The position numbers and the translations under genes are program-made. 48,263 nt of DNA from Gammaproteobacteria bacterium F7. GTDB taxonomy: Bacteria; Pseudomonadota; Gammaproteobacteria; Pseudomonadales; IMCC2047. The stretch lies in the NCBI GenBank assembly GCA_001593685.1, contig LUKI01000013.1:1-48263 (forward strand). Reading direction: 5' to 3'. The notes below the pieces were generated by a model, which was not told the origin of the DNA, did not search any database, and saw only the letters and a program-made list of their open reading frames with translations. This document shows, in pieces, positions 27,358 to 33,943 of this stretch (the first letter of the stretch is position 1; the number at the start of each line of letters is the position of its first letter).

Positions 27358-27381
27358 CGGGGCTGGTTTTAACCAGCCCCG
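27358..27381 (-). terminator. Stem-loop between small RM gene and hsdM
   Basis: Perfect 11-bp inverted repeat CGGGGCTGGTT / AACCAGCCCCG with a 2-nt centre, just after the 76-residue gene. There is no long T-run on the minus strand, so it may attenuate or process the message before hsdM. Confidence 0.55.
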
Positions 27382-27399
27382 ATTGAATTAATTAAATTG

Positions 27400-27630
27400 C
27401 TAAATGTTAATTGCCGATGATTGAGGCCATGTAATCGGCCGACCAAACGGAGGGTAAATTGATGTACTGTCTTTTACTGTGTACCTAGCAATTGGTTCGC
27501 CTTGTTCGTTAAGCTCTTCACATTCATAGATGTCAGTGTCTTGACCTTTTCTCTGAGTCCACTGGCTATTCAAAATATTGAGAGTGTGCGATTCAGGTAT
27601 ACCTATCTTTTTCTTGTATTCATCAGTCAT
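27400..27630 (-). CDS. Small hypothetical protein in RM operon
   Basis: A 76-residue hydrophilic protein: YKKKIGIPESHTLNILNSQWTQ, then DIYECEELNEQGEPIARYTVKDSTSIYPPFGRPITW. I do not recognise the family; the Tyr/Glu-rich middle suggests a small beta-strand fold. A very good ribosome site (AAGGAG, 8 bases before ATG) supports it as real. It lies 9 bp after the DUF2188 gene and 65 bp before hsdM, separated from hsdM by a hairpin. The role within the island is unknown. Confidence 0.7.
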   Translation of the reverse strand: MTDEYKKKIGIPESHTLNILNSQWTQRKGQDTDIYECEELNEQGEPIARYTVKDSTSIYPPFGRPITWPQSSAINI

Positions 27631-27639
27631 AAGAACTCC

Positions 27640-27885
27640 TTACCCCTTAATGTTGCGAGGGTCATTGCCGTGGCTATCTTTGCGCTGGATTTGGCCATTT
27701 TTACCGTGAACAAACAGCTCTGAACCTTCCCGTTTGCTTTGTTCGCGAGCAGCTGCTTCGGCCTCTTTTTTAGTTGAGTGAACACTGCTAGCGCGATCAG
27801 ATCCACCTTTCTTGTTGGCCCATCCATCTGCATGAGGCACAACGTGGCGAGTAGAGTTCTTGCTAGATTTAATATTTTTTGTCAT
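27640..27885 (-). CDS. DUF2188 domain protein
   Basis: An 81-residue basic protein of the DUF2188 family: RHVVPHADGWANKKGGSDRASSVHSTKKEAEAAAREQSKREGSELFVHGKNGQIQRKDSHG. Known: DUF2188 proteins are small, widespread and uncharacterised, seen next to phage and defence genes. The ribosome site is AAAGG about 11 bases before the ATG. It is followed closely by the 76-residue unknown and then hsdM on the same strand. The high Lys/Arg content suggests nucleic-acid contact, which is an inference. Confidence 0.88.
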   Translation of the reverse strand: MTKNIKSSKNSTRHVVPHADGWANKKGGSDRASSVHSTKKEAEAAAREQSKREGSELFVHGKNGQIQRKDSHGNDPRNIKG

Positions 27886-27917
27886 ACTTAATTTACCTTT
27901 TATTGGTTAACTACCTT

Positions 27918-27942
27918 GTTCAAAGTGCTGCAACACTTGAAC
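27918..27942 (-). other. Stem-loop upstream of the DUF2188 gene
   Basis: GTTCAAAG / CTTGAAC with one bulge and a 10-nt loop, about 33 bp before the DUF2188 ATG; it could be part of its promoter or leader. Confidence 0.35.
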
Positions 27943-27952
27943 GCTCTAAGAA

Positions 27953-27974
27953 CCCAGTGACTGCAATCACTGGG
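27953..27974 (-). terminator. Stem-loop overlapping the end of the half-S gene
   Basis: Perfect 8-bp CCCAGTGA / TCACTGGG with a 6-nt loop, covering the stop codon of the half-S gene and followed by TTCTTAG on the minus strand. Confidence 0.5.
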
Positions 27975-28548
27975 ATTCAGATGCAAAACACATCAGAATT
28001 CCTTCCATAAGTTGGCGCTTTTTCTCTGCCAACTCTTTCATTATTTTTTGCTCCTCAAGGGCTAGTCGCTCCAGCTCAACAATCTTTATTTGCGCATCCA
28101 TAGGCGGAATTAAAAGCTCCAAACTCTCCAGTGCTGGCTTTCCGATAGTACGCTGCACAGTGCCGGTTGATTGACTCAGCAAAGCTGCCTGCGATGCGGG
28201 CTGGTTAATGAACCAGCAAAGATATGCTGGATCTATCTTGTTTTTCTTTTCTATTCGAATGCGAAGTAGTGGAGCTGCAATAACTGCATTTTCTAGTTCG
28301 GCATTAATAAGGGCTGCTGTGTTTGTAAGCCCTCGAGATCTAAAAGCAATGTCGTTCACCTCTACTCGATGCTTTTCTTTGAGATCTTCCATATCAATGA
28401 CGACTAGCTCATCACGGTTTAGTCGGTTGTCTTCAGTAAGATCCTTCATTTGAATAACTGCGACATTGCCGCTCTGGTCGGGATCTAACCTTGTGCGGAA
28501 AGAGTGCCCCATCTGTACAGATGCAATGCTCTTCAATTGTGCTTTCAT
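27967..28548 (-). CDS. Half-sized type I restriction S protein, single TRD
   Basis: A 193-residue HsdS-like protein with one target-recognition domain (about 1-145: LKSIASVQMGHSFRTRL..VAVIQMKDL..DIAFRSRGLTN) and one conserved helical segment (about 148-185: PPMDAQIKIVELERLALEEQKIMKELAEKKRQLMEGIL). Normal HsdS has two of each. The start at 28548 has GGGGAG and a plausible promoter upstream; a longer frame would add 35 unlikely residues. Known: single-TRD S proteins can dimerise to form a symmetric S unit. Here it could exchange with the full HsdS to give a second specificity, or be a relic. It is separated from hsdM by two small genes and hairpins. Confidence 0.85.
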   Translation of the reverse strand: MKAQLKSIASVQMGHSFRTRLDPDQSGNVAVIQMKDLTEDNRLNRDELVVIDMEDLKEKHRVEVNDIAFRSRGLTNTAALINAELENAVIAAPLLRIRIEKKNKIDPAYLCWFINQPASQAALLSQSTGTVQRTIGKPALESLELLIPPMDAQIKIVELERLALEEQKIMKELAEKKRQLMEGILMCFASESQ

Positions 28549-28913
28549 GCTCTCCCCATTATTAAAAGTGATGTAACGGCGTTTCTGTAATTTTATGTAG
28601 AGCTTAAGTGTAGGGTTGTGGGTTGTCAATATTAAAAAATGCAAAAACGACATTACTGTAAAAATAAATTATGTTTTGGCGTGTTTGCCCGCCCAATACA
28701 TCCTACTAACCTTTTGATTAGTCCGATAATAAGTTGCTGATTTTAAAGGATCTCTGTTCTCTGGTCGTGGGCTTGGGGTCTGAGGGGTGGGGAGAGGCGC
28801 AGAGAGTATTCGGCAATTCAGAGAATATTTGCCTTGGGTCGTCCGAGATTAAGAGTGGTGCGAAGTCCGTAACCCCTTGCCACATAAAGCCTGTAGCGTG
28901 GGGTGCAGGCATA
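28549..28913. other. Gap between the half-S gene and ssrA
   Basis: Holds the half-S promoter at its left end. The remaining roughly 280 bp show no convincing gene; a short plus-strand ORF at 28734-28922 lacks a ribosome site. This is the expected place for an integration boundary at the ssrA 3' end, but no integrase or repeat of the ssrA end was seen. Confidence 0.5.
28601..28629 (-). promoter_or_regulatory. Promoter of the half-S gene
   Basis: Minus strand TTGACA (28629-28624), a 17-bp spacer and TAAGCT (28606-28601), about 53 bp before the ATG. Confidence 0.6.
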
Positions 28914-28942
28914 AAAAAGTGAACTGAGATCAGTTCACTTTC
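28914..28942 (-). terminator. Terminator of ssrA
   Basis: Inverted repeat AAGTGAACTGA / TCAGTTCACTT followed by TTTT on the minus strand, 7 bp past the CCA end of tmRNA. A textbook Rho-independent terminator. Confidence 0.85.
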
Positions 28943-28948
28943 TTCAAT

Positions 28949-29306
28949 TGGTGGAGGCGGCGGGATTTGAACCCGCGTCCGTCAGTCCGCTGCTTGAGGC
29001 TCTACATGCTTAGATCCACCTATTGATTTAATGTTAGTCAGCCCGGTGGGCAAGACGATTAACACGAGCCTGTTTAAAGTTTAGTAGCGCCGCCACAGAC
29101 ATGCTTTGCTACGATCCCATTCTATATGACGGTTGTTAACGCGGTATGGGCACCTTGCTAAGAACCGCTAACCGGGTTTAAGCGGCTAGAGCGTAGTTGT
29201 CGTCGTTGGCAACTAATAGTTTACAGCTTTGGATTTACGAGATTCGCTGCCATCTCGACATGCACCGTCAAGTTTTGTAACCCACGTCGAATCCAAAATC
29301 GCCCCC
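28949..29306 (-). ncRNA. ssrA: tmRNA (transfer-messenger RNA)
   Basis: Rescues stalled ribosomes together with SmpB. Seen on the minus strand: the 5' end GGGGGCG pairs over 7 bp with CGCCTCC before the ACCA at the 3' end (one G-U); a T-arm sequence GGGTTCAAATCCC precedes the acceptor; GGATTCGACG lies near the 5' end as in other tmRNAs. The resume reading frame encodes the tag ANDDNYALAA and stops. About 358 nt, a usual length. smpB lies just upstream on the same strand. The acceptor end resembles a tRNA but is part of this RNA. Confidence 0.97.
29178..29210 (-). other. tmRNA proteolysis-tag reading frame
   Basis: GCC AAC GAC GAC AAC TAC then GCT CTA GCC GCT TAA encodes ANDDNYALAA and stop. 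The AA end is the degron read by ClpXP/FtsH-type proteases. The tag is of the pseudomonad type (E. coli has Glu at position 4). Confidence 0.95.
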
Positions 29307-29315
29307 GAAATCGCC

Positions 29316-29347
29316 GTAGTTGCCACCTTTGAGGTGGCTCTAACTAC
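29316..29347 (-). other. Stem-loop just upstream of tmRNA
   Basis: GTAGTT-GCCACCT / AGGTGGC-TCT-AACTAC, a long stem with a 3-nt internal bulge ending 10 bp from the mature 5' end. It may be a precursor-processing or smpB 3' hairpin; it has no T-run. Confidence 0.5.
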
Positions 29348-29476
29348 TTTAATGTGGGTGATTTGCAGAAAAACAACTGCAGATCGGAATTCTATTTGAG
29401 ATAGTTCGATTATAACTTAGAGTCAGCCGAAAAGGTGATATATTTGTTGGCGTTTTAGTGGGCTGCGGTCAAGCTA

Positions 29477-29950
29477 TTAAGCGTTATGCCGCATAACCCG
29501 TTGTTTGTCACGATTCCAGTCACGGTCTTTTTCAGCGGCGCGTTTATCATGCTGCTTTTTACCGGTCGCAATGGCAACTTCGCATTTTACGTGCGGGCCT
29601 TTCCAGTACAGTGCTAGCGCTACACAGGTACGACCTTCCTGTTGGGTGGCCTTGAATAATTTGCTGATTTCGCCTTTGTGTAATAGCAGTTTTCGAGTGC
29701 GAAGCGGGTCAGCAATAACGTGATTACAGGCTGTTTTAAGGGGCTCTATGTGAGCACCAAATAACCAGGCTTCACCATCCTTGAGCATAATGTAGCTTTC
29801 CGTAATCTGGCCTTTGCCTGCGCGCAGGCTTTTGACTTCCCAGCCGGATAGTACGAGACCTGCTTCGAAGGTTTCGTTGATGTGATAGTCATGACGTGCC
29901 TTTTTATTTTGGCAAATCGACCCTGGTGAGGTTTTTTTCTTTTTAGCCAT
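29477..29950 (-). CDS. smpB: SsrA-binding protein
   Basis: A 157-residue tmRNA partner that binds the tRNA-like domain and carries it into the empty A site. Seen: the N-terminal [29 protein letters not shown], the typical SmpB core, and a basic C-terminal tail ([26 protein letters not shown]) that reaches down the mRNA channel. The start at 29950 gives MAKKKK, as in homologues; a TTG/ATG three codons upstream is less likely. It is transcribed toward ssrA, 170 bp away. Confidence 0.97.
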   Translation of the reverse strand: MAKKKKTSPGSICQNKKARHDYHINETFEAGLVLSGWEVKSLRAGKGQITESYIMLKDGEAWLFGAHIEPLKTACNHVIADPLRTRKLLLHKGEISKLFKATQQEGRTCVALALYWKGPHVKCEVAIATGKKQHDKRAAEKDRDWNRDKQRVMRHNA

Positions 29951-30070
29951 GGCGCGCATTATAAGCGCAACGGTGCGGGTTGAATACGGCTGATAAAAAA
30001 TATGCCTGCAACAATATAGAAAGGTCTACCTAGAAGGCCTATCTGCTGGTTGTTGACCGTCGATAGCCGG

Positions 30071-30076
30071 TATACT
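30071..30076 (+). promoter_or_regulatory. Possible -10 of the kinase gene
   Basis: TATACT with an imperfect upstream -35 (TTGTTG at 15-bp or TGGTTG at 18-bp spacing); tentative. Confidence 0.35.
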
Positions 30077-30124
30077 TAGTGCCCATAAATAATTGCAGGT
30101 TGAACGGACTGGTTGGGGGCTTGT

Positions 30125-30904
30125 TTGAAAAAGTTATGGCGGGTTGTCGAGCCCTATAATCAAGGTGAGCTGGCTCGCGCCTGCGTGTCGCTTGATGCGG
30201 TCTTTGCTTTGCAGGGGCAAGCCGTTTCCAAGGATAAAATTTCCGATGTGATTAAGGTGGCATTGGATGGTAAAAACTTTTATGTGAAGCGTTATTACAA
30301 GCCACGAAGTAAAAAGGCTGGCTGGTTTAAGCGTAGCCGTGTCCGTGCTGAGTGGGAAAACTTGCAGTTCTTTGCTTCTCTCGGTATCCCTACACCATTG
30401 CTTGTGGCTTGGGGCGAAGAGGGCAAGGGCGGTAGTTTTCGTGGTGCGCTGATCACGGAAGAGCTGGTAGGAACGCAGGATCTCGCGACCTTGAATAAGG
30501 AAGGCAGCTTGCTGTTTGATGAGCCAGGCTGGTTTCGGCATACGGCGAAGAAGGTTGCCGAGTATACGCGGGTGATGCATGCGCAGCGCTTTATGCATCT
30601 TGATCTAAAATGGCGAAATATTCTTGTCGGGCCTGGTGAGCGGCCAGAGGTCTATTTTTTTGATTGCCCGTCTGGTAGACGGCTGTCGCCGTTATTGTTT
30701 CGCCGTGGCCGACTGAAGGATCTGGCTTGTCTTGATAAGGTTGGCCGTAAGCGCTTGCGTCGTACTCAGCGGCTAGCCTTCTATAAATATTATGTTGGTT
30801 GCGATAAATTAACCGCCGATCAAAAAGAAATGGCAAAGAAGGTGGATCGTTTTTCGGCTTATCTTGAGGGCGAAAGCAACGAGGCCGGATGGCGTATTTT
30901 CTAG
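30125..30904 (+). CDS. Lipopolysaccharide kinase InaA/WaaP-like
   Basis: A protein-kinase-fold enzyme of the Kdo/WaaP/InaA family, which phosphorylate LPS core sugars in the cytoplasm. Seen: a Lys in the N lobe (KNFYVKRYY), the catalytic loop MHLDLKWRNIL (D in HxD, N downstream), and FFDCPSG in place of DFG. About 259 residues. There is no ATG near the start; a TTG at 30125 follows GGGGG at a 5-base distance, and another TTG at 30113 is possible. It lies 15 bp before the sodium symporter gene. Whether it acts on LPS in this organism is an inference. Confidence 0.83.
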   Translation: MKKLWRVVEPYNQGELARACVSLDAVFALQGQAVSKDKISDVIKVALDGKNFYVKRYYKPRSKKAGWFKRSRVRAEWENLQFFASLGIPTPLLVAWGEEGKGGSFRGALITEELVGTQDLATLNKEGSLLFDEPGWFRHTAKKVAEYTRVMHAQRFMHLDLKWRNILVGPGERPEVYFFDCPSGRRLSPLLFRRGRLKDLACLDKVGRKRLRRTQRLAFYKYYVGCDKLTADQKEMAKKVDRFSAYLEGESNEAGWRIF

Positions 30905-30919
30905 GAGCCGTGTAAAGCA

Positions 30920-32290
30920 ATGACAGAGCAAAAAATATCCATACATGGGGTCTGGGGGAGTCGTTGGACATTTATTTTAGCGGCGACAGGCTCCGCTGTG
31001 GGGCTGGGTAATATTTGGAAGTTCCCCTATATCACCGGGGAGAATGGCGGTGGTGCCTTTGTTTTGGTGTATTTGTTTTGTATCGCATTGATTGGCATTC
31101 CCATCATGATGGCTGAGGTCCTATTGGGGCGGCAGGGGCGACAAAGCCCAATCAATACGATGCGAGAACTGGTGCGGGAAACCGGAACACATAAAAGCTG
31201 GAAGTTATTGGGCTGGGTTGGTGCGATTGCTGGGTTCCTGATTTTGACCTATTACAGCGTTATCGCTGGGTGGTCATTAAATTATGTCTATGAAATGGGC
31301 AGTGGCACTTTTTCCGGCAAGGACGGGCAGCAGGTCGGCAGTATTTTTGATGAATTGTTGGCTAATCCCAAGCAGCTGTTGTTTTGGCATTCGTTATTTA
31401 TGGTGATGGTCACTGTGGTGGTGGCGCAGGGTGTCATAAAAGGCCTGGAGAAGGCTGTGCGCATTTTGATGCCGTTGTTATTTTTACTGCTAATTTTATT
31501 GGTTGGTTATGCCTTGAGCACAGATAGCTTTGGGCGAGGTTTTGCGTTTTTGTTTCATGTTGATTTCAGTAAGATGACATGGTCGGCAGCGCTAACCGCC
31601 TTGGGTCATGCCTTTTTTACGTTAAGTTTAGGGATGGGGGCGATTATGGTGTATGGCTCTTATATGCCTAAGAAGGCCTCTATTGGTGGAACGGTCCTAA
31701 TGGTTGCGGCACTGGATACCTTAGTGGCATTAGTCGCAGGGCTGGCAATATTTCCTATCGTGTTTAGTAATGGGTTGGCGCCTGGCGCTGGACCTGGACT
31801 TATGTTTATTACGTTGCCGCATGCCTTTGGCAACATGGGTTTTGGACAGTTGTTTGGCACCTTGTTTTTTGTTCTGGTGACCTTTGCGGCCTGGAGTTCT
31901 GCTATTTCTTTAATTGAGCCGGCGGTGGCCTGGGTGGTGGAGCGATTTAAGGTTAATCGCGGATTGGCAACGGTCATGTTATGTTTCCTGGCTTGGTTTG
32001 TTGGTCTGGGGACGGTTTTCTCCTTCAACCTTTGGGCTGAGATGACGCTGGCTGGTTTTACGGTTTTCGATGGTTTGGACTTTTTGACGGCTAATATTAT
32101 GTTGCCGTTGTCGGGCTTGTTTATTGCCCTGTATGTTGGGTGGGTTTTGCCGCAGCAACGTGTGAAAAGTGAACTTGCTCTAAGCCAGTCAGTGCTTTAC
32201 CAATTATGGCGGTTTGTGTTGCGATTCCTGGCTCCGCTGGCGGTGCTGATTGTTTTTATGGTGCCCCTTTATGAAAAATTTGCGGGGTAG
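30920..32290 (+). CDS. Sodium-dependent transporter, NSS/SNF family
   Basis: A 456-residue inner-membrane symporter with about 11-12 hydrophobic segments. Seen: the family signature LGNIWKFPYITGENGGGAFVLVYL in the first helix, IPIMMAEVLLGR in the second, and SLGMGAIMVYGSYMP in helix 6. Known relatives (LeuT, MhsT) take up amino acids with Na+. The substrate is not known here. It follows the kinase gene by 15 bp and precedes ratA by 6 bp, so all three could share a transcript. Confidence 0.93.
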   Translation: MTEQKISIHGVWGSRWTFILAATGSAVGLGNIWKFPYITGENGGGAFVLVYLFCIALIGIPIMMAEVLLGRQGRQSPINTMRELVRETGTHKSWKLLGWVGAIAGFLILTYYSVIAGWSLNYVYEMGSGTFSGKDGQQVGSIFDELLANPKQLLFWHSLFMVMVTVVVAQGVIKGLEKAVRILMPLLFLLLILLVGYALSTDSFGRGFAFLFHVDFSKMTWSAALTALGHAFFTLSLGMGAIMVYGSYMPKKASIGGTVLMVAALDTLVALVAGLAIFPIVFSNGLAPGAGPGLMFITLPHAFGNMGFGQLFGTLFFVLVTFAAWSSAISLIEPAVAWVVERFKVNRGLATVMLCFLAWFVGLGTVFSFNLWAEMTLAGFTVFDGLDFLTANIMLPLSGLFIALYVGWVLPQQRVKSELALSQSVLYQLWRFVLRFLAPLAVLIVFMVPLYEKFAG

Positions 32291-32296
32291 GTTTGC

Positions 32297-32734
32297 ATGA
32301 AGACAGTCCATCGCAGTGCGCTGGTCATGCACTCTGCTGAGCAGATGTATCGGCTGGTGAATGATGTTGAAGCGTATCCGCAATTTTTGCCCTGGTGTCA
32401 TGGCTCGCATCTCAAGAGTGCCACTGAGACTGAAATTGTTGCTAGTCTTGATGTTGGCAAAGCGGGGCTTATAAAAACGTTCACGACGCGTAATCAGCTA
32501 GTTGAAAATCAGTCGGTAAAGGTTGAGCTGGTTGATGGACCGTTTCAGCATTTGACCGGTAGCTGGATTTTTACGCCCTTAAGCGAAGAAGCTTGCCGAG
32601 TAGAGTTGGATCTTGAGTTTGAATTTTCCAGTAATCTGGTTGCGATGATGCTGGGGCCTATTTTTAATGAGGCGGCTAATACGATGGTGGCGGCCTTTTG
32701 TCACCGAGCGGATGATATCTATGACGCAGGATAA
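32297..32734 (+). CDS. ratA: RatA family START-domain protein (ubiquinone-binding/toxin family)
   Basis: A 145-residue START/COQ10-like protein. Seen: the N-terminal SALVMHSAEQMYRLVNDVEAYPQFLPWC, a strong family signature, and the WIFTPL...CRVELDLEFEFSSNL end. Known: E. coli RatA blocks 70S ribosome assembly when overexpressed; relatives bind coenzyme Q. It overlaps rnfH by 14 bp, the same pair as in E. coli and Pseudomonas, next to smpB. The start is the ATG after GGGTAGGTTTGC. Confidence 0.93.
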   Translation: MKTVHRSALVMHSAEQMYRLVNDVEAYPQFLPWCHGSHLKSATETEIVASLDVGKAGLIKTFTTRNQLVENQSVKVELVDGPFQHLTGSWIFTPLSEEACRVELDLEFEFSSNLVAMMLGPIFNEAANTMVAAFCHRADDIYDAG

Positions 32735-33041
32735 AATAATAAAGGTGGAGGTTGCCTATGCGCTGCCCGACCGGCAGGCGATTATTGTTGTTAAGGGTAA
32801 CGAAGGTATGACGGCTTACGAAGCAGTCGTTGAGTCGGGTATTGCTGATCAGTTTGAACAAATTGATATTGAAAATGACGATATGGGGATTTTTGGTAAG
32901 GCGATTCGCGACCCTAAAAAACAGGTGCTGAAGGCTGGAGAACGTGTCGAAATTTATCGACCTTTGCTAATTGATCCAAAGGCTTCGCGTGCGCAGCGGG
33001 CAGAAAAGGTTAAGAAGGAAAAGGCTAGCGCGAAACAATAG
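32721..33041 (+). CDS. rnfH: RnfH family protein
   Basis: A 106-residue ubiquitin-like beta-grasp protein of the RnfH family, long paired with ratA; function unclear. Seen: VEVAYALPDRQAIIVVKGNEGMTAYEAVVESGI and KAGERVEIYRPLLIDPKASRAQRAEK, typical of the family. The ATG at 32721 is used rather than an earlier in-frame start, because the earlier residues (RRLIRWWRPF) are the out-of-frame end of ratA. It ends in a hairpin shared with the convergent bamE. Confidence 0.92.
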   Translation: MTQDKIIKVEVAYALPDRQAIIVVKGNEGMTAYEAVVESGIADQFEQIDIENDDMGIFGKAIRDPKKQVLKAGERVEIYRPLLIDPKASRAQRAEKVKKEKASAKQ

Positions 33042-33060
33042 CCGCGCTAGCGAGGCTATT
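33037..33060. terminator. Bidirectional stem-loop between rnfH and bamE
   Basis: AATAGCC / GGCTATT, 7-bp stem with a 10-nt loop, overlapping both stop codons. It is probably a weak shared terminator. Confidence 0.45.
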
Positions 33061-33448
33061 ATTCTGTATGGGCGTTGCTGGGAATGAAGTCGCCTTCAAA
33101 GTGAGTGAGTAAATCATTCTCAAAAAACAGGCTAATGCTTTCCTGTTGGCGTTTTTCGCCGCCAGGTTGGTAGCTGTAGACATAGTCCCAGCGCGATTGA
33201 TTGAAGGTGTCCTCGATCATGGGAGTGCCCATGACATATTGCACCTGGCGCTTGGTTAGGCCCGGACGCAACTGATCAATCATTTCCTGTGTAATGACGT
33301 TGCCCTGCTGAATATCAATTTTGTAAACGTTGGGAAGGCTTAGTTTGGGTAAGCTGGGGCGATAACTGCAACCGGCGATGCTGAATAAGGACAGGGTTAG
33401 CAGTGCGACAATCAGTTTGGTACTGTAATTCACGTTGGTTGGTTCCAC
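33059..33448 (-). CDS. bamE: Outer membrane assembly lipoprotein BamE (SmpA/OmlA)
   Basis: Small lipoprotein of the BAM complex that folds outer membrane proteins. Seen: a lipoprotein signal with lipobox FSIAGC, then the BamE fold: [41 protein letters not shown]...[11 protein letters not shown]. 129 residues from a GTG at 33448; a second in-frame GTG at 33433 is also possible, and neither has a strong ribosome site. It is divergent from fur, the order seen in Pseudomonas (omlA-fur). Confidence 0.95.
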   Translation of the reverse strand: MEPTNVNYSTKLIVALLTLSLFSIAGCSYRPSLPKLSLPNVYKIDIQQGNVITQEMIDQLRPGLTKRQVQYVMGTPMIEDTFNQSRWDYVYSYQPGGEKRQQESISLFFENDLLTHFEGDFIPSNAHTE

Positions 33449-33505
33449 TCATTGGACTGAGGGCGCATAATAGCCCAGTTAAAAGTAAAGGAGTAGTCTG
33501 GAAGT

Positions 33506-33928
33506 ATGGCTGAAGAAAATCAAGAGTTGCGAGCAGCTGGTCTTAAGGTCACGGTGCCTCGCTTGAAAATTCTACAATTATTGGAAACCTCCGAAGTACG
33601 TCACCTGGCTGCTGAAGATGTTTATAAATTGTTGCTGGAAAGTGGCGATGACGTTGGCTTGGCGACCGTGTACCGGGTGTTGACGCAGTTTGAGTCTGCT
33701 GGTCTGGTGAAGCGCCACCACTTTGAGGGTGGGCGCTCAGTGTTTGAGCTCAGTCGACATGAGATGGAGCACCATGACCATGTTGTCTGTGTTAAGTGTG
33801 GGAAAGTTGAAGAGTTTTTTGACGAAATTATCGAAAAGCGCCAGCATGACATCGCCGAGGCTATGGGGTTTGAGGTGACGGAGCACAGTCATTATATCTA
33901 TGGTATTTGCCCCAGCTGCAAAAAATAG
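33506..33928 (+). CDS. fur: Ferric uptake regulator
   Basis: Iron-dependent repressor. 140 residues. Seen: an N-terminal winged helix (AAGLKVTVPRLKILQLLETSE...AEDVYKLLLESGDDVGLATVYRVLTQFESAGLVKR), the metal-site motif HHDHVVC, CVKCGK (first CxxC) and the C-terminal CPSCKK (second CxxC). AAAGGAG lies 13 bases before the ATG. It is divergent from bamE. A Fur box in the 57-bp gap was not obvious to me. Confidence 0.97.
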   Translation: MAEENQELRAAGLKVTVPRLKILQLLETSEVRHLAAEDVYKLLLESGDDVGLATVYRVLTQFESAGLVKRHHFEGGRSVFELSRHEMEHHDHVVCVKCGKVEEFFDEIIEKRQHDIAEAMGFEVTEHSHYIYGICPSCKK

Positions 33929-33943
33929 CCTGCGCCACCCCCT

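Noticed and set aside
28734-28922. A 62-codon plus-strand ORF between the half-S gene and ssrA
   Set aside because: No ribosome site, low-complexity Gly/Ser content, and it runs into the ssrA terminator.
28949-28985. tRNA gene suggested by the CCA end and T-arm
   Set aside because: It is the tRNA-like 3' end of tmRNA; there is no anticodon arm.
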